From Dissophora ornata (lineage: Eukaryota; Mortierellomycota; Mortierellomycetes; Mortierellales; Mortierellaceae), in assembly GCA_025201705.1 (NCBI GenBank), contig MU616634.1, positions 1 to 64,000 on the forward strand: a DNA stretch of 64,000 nt. The letters are read 5' to 3'. Within the stretch, counting starts at the first letter, position 1; each line of letters starts with the position of its first letter. The notes below the pieces were generated by a model. It worked only from the letters and a program-made list of their open reading frames with translations, did not search any database and had not been told where the DNA came from. Positions 57,702 through 64,000 of this stretch are shown here, in pieces. The position numbers were made by a program, and so were the translations under genes.

Positions 57702-60700
57702 TTACGCATCTCCAACGGTTTGTTCCTTGTTGAGCCGATCAGCGTTCAGTTTCGCAAGAATGAATCCTCGGCATGCATCGCAATGGCCAGCATCGTCAAC
57801 ACAGGTCCTTCCCAGTCGGTCCTTGAGGCTCAAATCGATTTCCGGGAAGTTGTCCAGCAAATACTCCATCAGCGCATGACGGTGCTCCGCTGCAACAATG
57901 TGCATCACCGTTCTTTGGTCGAACAGTGGTCGGTTCAGATCATATCCCGCCTCAGAAATCAGCGTCACCCTGTCCAAATCGCCCTCCGTTGCCGCAATCA
58001 TCAGCTTCCATCCCAGATCTGACACCTCAGAGTCGTTAAAATGAGCGCCTGTATCACGAAGCATCTTGACAACTTCAAGGCTGGTGCCTCGAGTCACAGC
58101 ATCATATAGGGGAGTGTGGTTTAGTCGGTCGCGCACATGGATCGACGCGCCATGGCTCAACAGGAAACGAACAACGTCCAAATGGCCAGCACTGCACGCG
58201 ATATGCAGAGGCGAACGACCCTCCCAATCACCATGGCTCAGTCCGATACCATCACCACCCGTGATTGCACTGCCCACCAAGAATCCAGCCGTCGATTCTT
58301 CATCATGCTTTCCAGGTCCGAGATTCTGCGAGCCTCCGCTGTATCCCTGGCCATCTGACATGACATCCCAAAGTTTTGTCAATCCCTCCAGATCGCCGCT
58401 TCCGGCAGCACCGCAGATGAGCAAAGGGTAAAGGCTCCTTTCGATCCAGCGCTGATCTTCGCTCGACAGGGGTCCAACGCCCACCTCTGTCTGCTCTGCA
58501 GCTGACTGTTTCTGCGAGGTCTCCGAGTCGGAAGAGTTATCCGAGCTAGCAATCGAAAACGTCGGCTTCTTCTGCACCACTCCCTTTTTCTCCTCCAGAC
58601 TTGCATCCTGAAGCCGTTTCTCAAGAGACAGCTCCTCCTTCAGCTGCTGTTGCCTTGGATTCCTGGGCGCCGGTAAGACCATCTTACGGTCAATCTTGGG
58701 CGTATTGGTCAACATGCCATTAGACGCGGCTCTGAACAAGAGCTGGAGCAGAGCTTGCGTGCGGTTGATGTAGCTGAACCGCGTGCGAGGCTGGATCACT
58801 GTCAACTCGCCACGCAGATTCGTGGTCATCATCTCGCGGACCTTGGGGATGGGCAGGTCATGACCCAAAAGGTAGGAAAGCTTGGTGAGGGCACACTCGG
58901 GCGTCATGTCGTTTCCTGGAATCACGCCGGCGCCATAAAGGACTTTTCCGGTCTGGTACGAGTCCGTTACCAATCCTCGTTTGCCTATAATGTTTTTTTT
59001 AAAACCCGGTGGTTAGTCCACTAAGCCGTATACCCATTCCCTCCTTTGCTGGAGTCCCAAATATTCGACAACATTTCTTCTACTTTACACTGAGTGCAGT
59101 TGACAATGACGACACCGCGGTCGCATGCTTCCCGGAGGGCAGCGATCAGATCTGCACGAGTGGAGGGGGCATTTCCAGCGCCGTAGGTTTCCAGAACAAC
59201 ACCCTGGATGGGTGGGGCTAAGAAGGCTCGGATCGTCGTCTCTGTGATTCCGGGGAAGAGTCGCAAACTGGCCACGTTGGGGTTCATGGACTTGTGTGCA
59301 CGGAACCTGGCAAGCGAGGTGGGGCGGATGACGTCGGACCAGTTGACGTCTGAGCAAGGAGTAACATGTATATAAAAATACGGTGTGAGAAAGATGCTTT
59401 GTCAAAAGAAAAAGATGCGCATAGACGCGGGAACAGAAAGGTCCAAGCAGGAGGGGAGGGAAGGAGGCCTTACCGATGTTAATGCCGACCTTGACGAGTG
59501 GATCCAGGTTGGGACTGTCAAAGGCATTAAAGTTGATGGCATCCATCTTGGAGGAGCGGTTGCCCCTGAACAGCTTGTTGCTGAAGTAAAGACAGACTTC
59601 GGGGATAACAAAGTGGCCGGCGATGGTGAGTGCGCCGAGGAGGTTGTCGATGGCATCGTTCCTGATCTCGGTGATGGGCACCTGTGAACCGGTGATGATG
59701 ACGGTCTTGCTGCGAGCGCAGTTCAGCGACCAAAGAAAAGGGCGGGGAGGGATATGAAAGTATTTTTTTGGTCAGTGTGCCTGTTCATTTTCCGCGTGGA
59801 GAATAAAATTGAAGCCCCGTGTGAAAAAAAAAAAGGTTGGGTGTACCAGCCAACGTAAATTGTAAACAAAGAAATACAAAAATAAAAAACGGCACACCAT
59901 CCACGGACTACGGGATGGCGTCAACGAAATTGAGCATAGCTATCATGGAGTCACGGTCGCAGCGAGTAGCCGTTTTGGCGGACTTGACTCATCTCGCTCA
60001 TCTTGCTCACTTACCCAAGATCTTCCAGCATAAAACTCAGTGCGCTAGCCGTGTACGCCATCGTGTCAGTGCCGTGCAGTACAATGAAGGCGTCAAACAG
60101 CTCGTAGTTTGCCTCAATGTCTGTCGCGATCCGCACCCAGTCTGTCATGGTCATATTACATGAGTCCAACAAAGGGTCGTATTCCAGAATTGAATATCGG
60201 ATTCGCTTCCCATAGAGCGATGGTGGGGTGATCAGAGAAGGGATCTTGCCCTGCCTGTTGGGCAGGTGTGCGAAGCAGGGGAGTCTGATTTTGTTCACAG
60301 GGGTATTGGGAAGGAGAGTGGCGCCTGCTGCTGTGCCATTGATAGTTGCATGCTCTGGGGGAATGGTGTGGTGGAGGCCATTCATGGCTGGATCGAGATG
60401 CTTGTTAAGCGAGTTATTATTGGGCAGTGATTCCAGGTTGACCCCAGAGTTGGTTCGTGAGAGTCGTCCAAAGACGGTTTTGAGCGAGGGCAGATCATGA
60501 AAGCGCGCCTGGCTGGAGAGGGTATCGGCGAGGAAGTTGGGCACCGGCACGTAGCCGTGCTGCTTGGTGTTCTTCATGCCGATGGTGCCTCCTGTGTAGA
60601 TGATAAGGACCCTGGAGACCTCTGGAGGATCATTGATTGATGGTTATTTTTCTGAGAATGTGGGGTGTCTATCACACACAGACTGAAATCTGCGCGTGGT

Positions 60701-60862
60701 GCATTTGTTGCAGGGATTTCTTTTTTTTTTGTCCCTCTGACCGTTCAGCTAAAATAGAACCGTACCACATGGCAGCATTTCGTCGATGAACTGCGAGAGC
60801 TGGTAGTCGACAGCGGCATTCTCGAATGCGATTGTGTCGAGGCTGATGGAGGGCTGCTGCAT
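57702..60862 (-). CDS. Type I-like L-asparaginase with ankyrin repeats
   Basis: Five exons: 60862-60766, 60621-60015, 59709-59474, 59349-59089, 58984-57702, 827 residues. The asparaginase domain has both catalytic threonines, in IYTGGTIGM (made just after the first intron) and [17 protein letters not shown], plus [10 protein letters not shown] and [19 protein letters not shown] linker rich in Lys/Glu/Ser follows, then about three ankyrin repeats ([61 protein letters not shown]). This order matches the eukaryotic 60-kDa lysophospholipase/ASPG group. There is an insert of about 90 residues between the two catalytic motifs (Asn/Pro-rich, [17 protein letters not shown]). Cytosolic: no signal peptide at [13 protein letters not shown]. 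Confidence 0.92.
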
Positions 60863-61258
60863 GGCGCCAGTTGTGGTTGGAGGAGAGGGAAGGGAAGGGA
60901 ATGAGGTGCGATGTGGAAGAGAGAAGAGGGAGGGACTTTGGAATCAGAGGAGAAAAAGCGGCCTTCTATTTGAGCAGTGTTCAGGCACTGAAGCTGTAGC
61001 TGATCACAACGGCGAGCGGAGAGACAGTGGGACGAATGGCGCAAGGGTGGGAAAGGGCTGTGCGCTGGAAAAAAGCTTCCATTACTGCACGTGATCTATT
61101 AGGGACAACAATCGTGCTGGGACATGACCCACAACGTGAAAAGACTACGCACACAGAGGACCAGGACCAGGGCCAGGCGACCCTGTCTTTATCAGATTTG
61201 AGCACAAAGTTTCTTTATTTTTGCGACTAACCCTTCCCTTCGCCTTGGGTAATTTTGT
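60863..61258. other. Short tandem-gene spacer
   Basis: 396 bp between the asparaginase start and the stop of the small unknown gene, both on the minus strand. Pyrimidine-rich on the minus strand close to the asparaginase start, as expected for its leader. Confidence 0.4.
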
Positions 61259-61591
61259 TCAAAGCCTCTCCTCAAGCTTCTCCAGCTTCGCCTCTGCCTG
61301 GTCAATCAAAATCTCCAGTTTCAGTCTGTAATCATGTGGATCGACCGAATGCAGCCACGCCCGCAGCACCGACGCTCCGTGGTGCGTTGGAGGGTCGAAT
61401 GGCCTCTTGCCCTGGATCGCATCCCCAAACGCCTTCTTCAGATCATCAAACTCGTCCAGCCGACGTCCCAGTGCCGCCTCTAACATCGAATCACGATCGC
61501 CGGTGTGATCCTTGTCATCATTGTGCTTTTTCTTGGACGACGAGGTATCGGCTGCGTGGACAGGTCTTGCGGTCACTGCTGCAATGTTCAT
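61259..61591 (-). CDS. Small uncharacterised protein, charged and helical
   Basis: 110 codons from ATG at 61591 without introns. The first third is Ser/Lys/Asp-rich (TSSSKKKHNDDKDHTGDRDS), the rest looks helical and ends in a short coiled-coil-like stretch (EILIDQAEAKLEKLEERL). A central LDEFDDLKKAFGDAIQGKRPF is codon-regular. The ATG at 61591 lies at a natural leader boundary, while the open frame itself extends upstream to 61771. I do not recognise a family. Confidence 0.55.
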   Translation of the reverse strand: MNIAAVTARPVHAADTSSSKKKHNDDKDHTGDRDSMLEAALGRRLDEFDDLKKAFGDAIQGKRPFDPPTHHGASVLRAWLHSVDPHDYRLKLEILIDQAEAKLEKLEERL

Positions 61592-62381
61592 TTTGGCTGT
61601 TGGTTTGAGGGATAAAAGAGTGGGTGTGGAGACGGCGAAAAGAGAAAGAGACGAAGGCGCGTTTAAATACGCGGTGAGAGTGTGAGTGTTGCAAGCGCGT
61701 AGACTACACTTGATCAAGGTGCGCAAAGTCTCAATCCCACAAAAGGGCAATATATCTGATATACGACTCATTAATCAACACGATGCACTCTGTTTTCTGC
61801 CTTGTAGACACAGTAAAGGTACTACTTTGAAAAGTAGAGATATGAAGAGAACCTATATGTTTGCCTCTGGCACCTTTGCAAACTTACCACCATTACCAAG
61901 TGACTCGCGGTGGGTCGTGCTTTGAATCTTGATAACTTGTCCCTTTGGGACCAGGCACGAGATATTAATCTCGAATGCGCCTTGCGAGATCATCTCGATG
62001 CCTACCTTCACCAGTGTCGAAAACAACAGCAATTTTCCAGTTTATAAAATTACATTTCACTAGTGGACTTAGCCAGGGATATTCAAAGATGTGAATACGG
62101 CATTTGTGGGGGCCAGCCTTCGACAGAGGCTCCTGTGTCGAGCAAACCCCTCTACTTTTAATCACAACGGAGAAAGATTTCATTTTAATTTAGCACGCGT
62201 TGACGCCAGGCAAAAAATAAACAGGCAGGAAAATAACAACAAATAAAAACGCGTCCAGTGAACATTTTAAATTGCGCCCGAAGCCACCACGCTGGAAGGA
62301 GTTTGTACCTTCTTACTGGGCCAGTCGCGACAATCACTCCTCATCGCTCCATCAAACTCCCAGCTCAGCGAGAAAATCAAC
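61592..62381. other. Divergent intergenic region, 790 bp
   Basis: Lies between the small minus-strand gene and the Ctf4-like gene. No protein-like frame. AT-rich near 62180-62260 (AAAATAAC AACAAATAAAAACG), which may be the Ctf4-like promoter. Confidence 0.4.
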
Positions 62382-64000
62382 ATGGCCAAGGTCACATCGA
62401 GATGGGCGCACGGAGACGAGATCACCGGAGTGGCCTACACTCCCGACGGAAGGTGCGTCTCCAGGAGACTGTCAAAAAAAAACACCCATAAACGCACACC
62501 GCAAACATTGTCTCTGGACCGCTGCTCTAACAACTCTCCTTTGATCATTGGACACTACAATAGCTATGTAGTCACCTCCTCAGAAGAGTTCACAATGCAT
62601 GTGTTTCCTCAGAAGGGTGACAGCACTGACTCCAGTGCGATCAAAATCGAAACTCAGGAACCAGTAACGTGTCTCGTGGTCACTGTAAGCAGACGTTATC
62701 CTGATCCGCATCTAAAGTCAATGACCAGCTAGAACAATCTAGCAACGGCAATATTTTGCTTTCTAATGCCATGTTGGTATGGACGCCGTTCACCATTTAT
62801 CTAGAAAGACAGTATTTTCACGGGATCGAGCGATTGTATGGTTCGACAGTACGGCGTCGAGAACAAAGATTTCATGGGTATTATCATTCGATGCGACCTG
62901 AAGGTTAGATGCCTCGCCATATCGCCAGATCGGAAGCTTCTGGCTGTCGGATCAGAGTAAGAAATAGCGATGAACAAGGGACCCATATTCAGTCGGGCGA
63001 GTTGATTTCCGATAATCAGACACTAATGCAGCCTTCATTTCCGTAGGTCGCCAGATATCAAGATTATTAACCTGGAGGATCCCGAGAAATGCTGGGCATT
63101 CAGGGGTCACAAAAAAGCTGTCAACTCGCTGTCTTTTGACCCTCTTGGAGAATTTTTGGTAGGAGGCCCATCCAGTGCCATGTAATTTGATCAAGGACTT
63201 TGTGCAGGGTGGTTGCATATCGCATTTTAACTCGCCTTATTAACTCCACATTAGCTGTCATCAAGCTGCGATGGCACTGTAATTGTTTGGAACCTGAAGT
63301 CGAGTGACACAAAGCCGGTTGAGATCATCAATGTTATCCCTCCCACAACAATAGAGTACGTTCAGTGTACACGGGATGATAATGCTTCAACATTTTGCGT
63401 CAAACCTGGCCAAAAAGATCTAACCGGAGATCCGTCTGTCTTTTATTTAGCTCCACAACAAGGATCCCAGTAGCATGGCACCCATCGAACGAGTTTTTCG
63501 TAATTGGCAAGGACAAGGGTAAGGGACTTCAAAGTCAGCACCATAAGCGTTCTGTGCCGTAACAATTGCTGCTGAACTGACAAGGAACTCCTTCTGTTAT
63601 CAGACATCGCCGCCCATCATAGACTCACATGGAAAAAATCTTTCACCTACAGAACTGGATCATCGAACGTAGGCACAGAGAACCCTGGAGGAACGAATAC
63701 GGCCTATCAAATTCTACTCTAGCCCTAATCTATACCATTTCCCTTGCAGCCTGTGAGATGCCTCGCATGGTCACCTAATGGCAAATTTTTAGCGGCATCC
63801 TCGACAGATGCAGAGCTCTGGGTTTGGCAGTACAAGGAAAAGGAGAACCCTATGCTGACGTAGGTCCCGTTAATACGTTAGCGTTAAAGACATCGATTTC
63901 ATCTACTTTAGCACGTCGCTAACGTATTCTTGCTTTCCACAATCGCCTTAGACATAAGCACAATAATGGAGGGATTACAGCCGTCGCATGGACCCCCAAC
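62382..64000 (+). CDS. CTF4: Ctf4/And-1/WDHD1-like WD40 protein, 5' part only
   Basis: Cut by the right edge. Exons seen: 62382-62452, 62564-62684, 62805-62956, 63047-63158, 63255-63355, 63451-63518, 63604-63668, 63750-63859, 63952 onward. They join in phase through the amino-terminal propeller: AHGDEITGVAYTPDG, YVVTSSEEFTMHVFPQKG, DSIFTGSSDCMVRQY, VRCLAISPDRKLLAVGS, FRGHKKAVNSLSFDPLG, LSSSCDGTVIVWN, VAWHPSNEFFVIG, VRCLAWSPNGKFLAASS. The combination (HVFP, SLSFDP, SSSCDGTV) matches And-1/Mcl1/Ctf4, the hub that tethers polymerase alpha and the CMG helicase at replication forks. The SepB domain expected downstream is outside the window. One intron (63860-63951) carries an inverted repeat. Confidence 0.88.
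63872..63928. repeat. 12-bp perfect inverted repeat inside a Ctf4-like intron
   Basis: AATACGTTAGCG at 63872-63883 and its exact inverse complement CGCTAACGTATT at 63917-63928 flank a 33-nt loop, all within the 92-bp intron 63860-63951. The arm shares TAACGTATT with the intergenic repeats at 38273 and 54295. Confidence 0.8.

Overview
The window is nuclear DNA of a filamentous fungus. Genes are cut by many short GT-AG introns (about 58-143 bp), promoters carry pyrimidine-rich tracts, and nearly every conserved protein is of fungal or general eukaryotic type. The NACHT/WD40 NLR-type protein with a pentapeptide-like linker at the left end resembles the large families of Mortierellaceae (Mortierella, Linnemannia, Podila), so an early-diverging Mortierellomycota genome is my inference. 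No phylogeny was run.

Layout. 0.7-6.5 kb: NACHT-WD40 NLR-like gene whose reading frame and two introns are preserved but which carries three in-frame stop codons (+). 6.7-9.1 kb: leukotriene-A4-hydrolase-type M1 aminopeptidase (-). 9.3-13.9 kb: CAND1 (-). 14.3-18.0 kb: UBP2-like deubiquitinase (+). 18.3-22.9 kb: MMS19 (-). 23.4-24.3 kb: metallo-beta-lactamase-fold hydrolase (+). 26.8-28.5 kb: protein-kinase-like (APH/choline-kinase fold) phosphotransferase (+). 29.5-30.9 kb: BtaA-like betaine-lipid enzyme (-). 32.1-33.6 kb: GNAT-like protein (+). 33.6-38.6 kb: gene-poor AT-rich stretch. 38.6-44.4 kb: very large fusion of an OleC-like AMP ligase with a PEP-synthase/rifampin-phosphotransferase-like module (+). 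44.9-47.4 kb: ABCG half transporter (-). 49.0-50.2 kb: UbiA-family prenyltransferase-like membrane protein (+). 50.6-51.1 kb: a small, divergent CENP-A/H3-like histone-fold gene (-). 51.8-53.6 kb: cytochrome P450 (-). 55.8-57.6 kb: fatty acyl-CoA reductase with a C-terminal ARL (+). 57.7-60.9 kb: asparaginase with ankyrin repeats (-). 61.3-61.6 kb: small unknown protein (-). 62.4 kb to the right edge: amino-terminal part of a Ctf4/And-1/WDHD1 WD40 protein (+, cut by the window end).

How the genes relate. The left half is mostly housekeeping: ubiquitin control (CAND1, UBP2), Fe-S delivery and DNA maintenance (MMS19), with a replication-fork factor (Ctf4) at the far right. The stretch 38.6-57.6 kb is different: an acyl-activating/phosphotransfer fusion, a half ABC transporter, a UbiA-like protein, a P450 and an acyl reductase lie almost consecutively, the composition expected of a small lipid or meroterpenoid biosynthetic cluster. 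The fusion protein and the histone-like gene are the two objects most worth following up.

Exon joins given here were derived by hand from splice sites, phase and family alignment. For the nine genes in which I closed the complete frame (M1 peptidase, CAND1, UBP2-like, fusion, ABCG, P450, FAR, asparaginase, BtaA) the exon lengths sum to a multiple of three.
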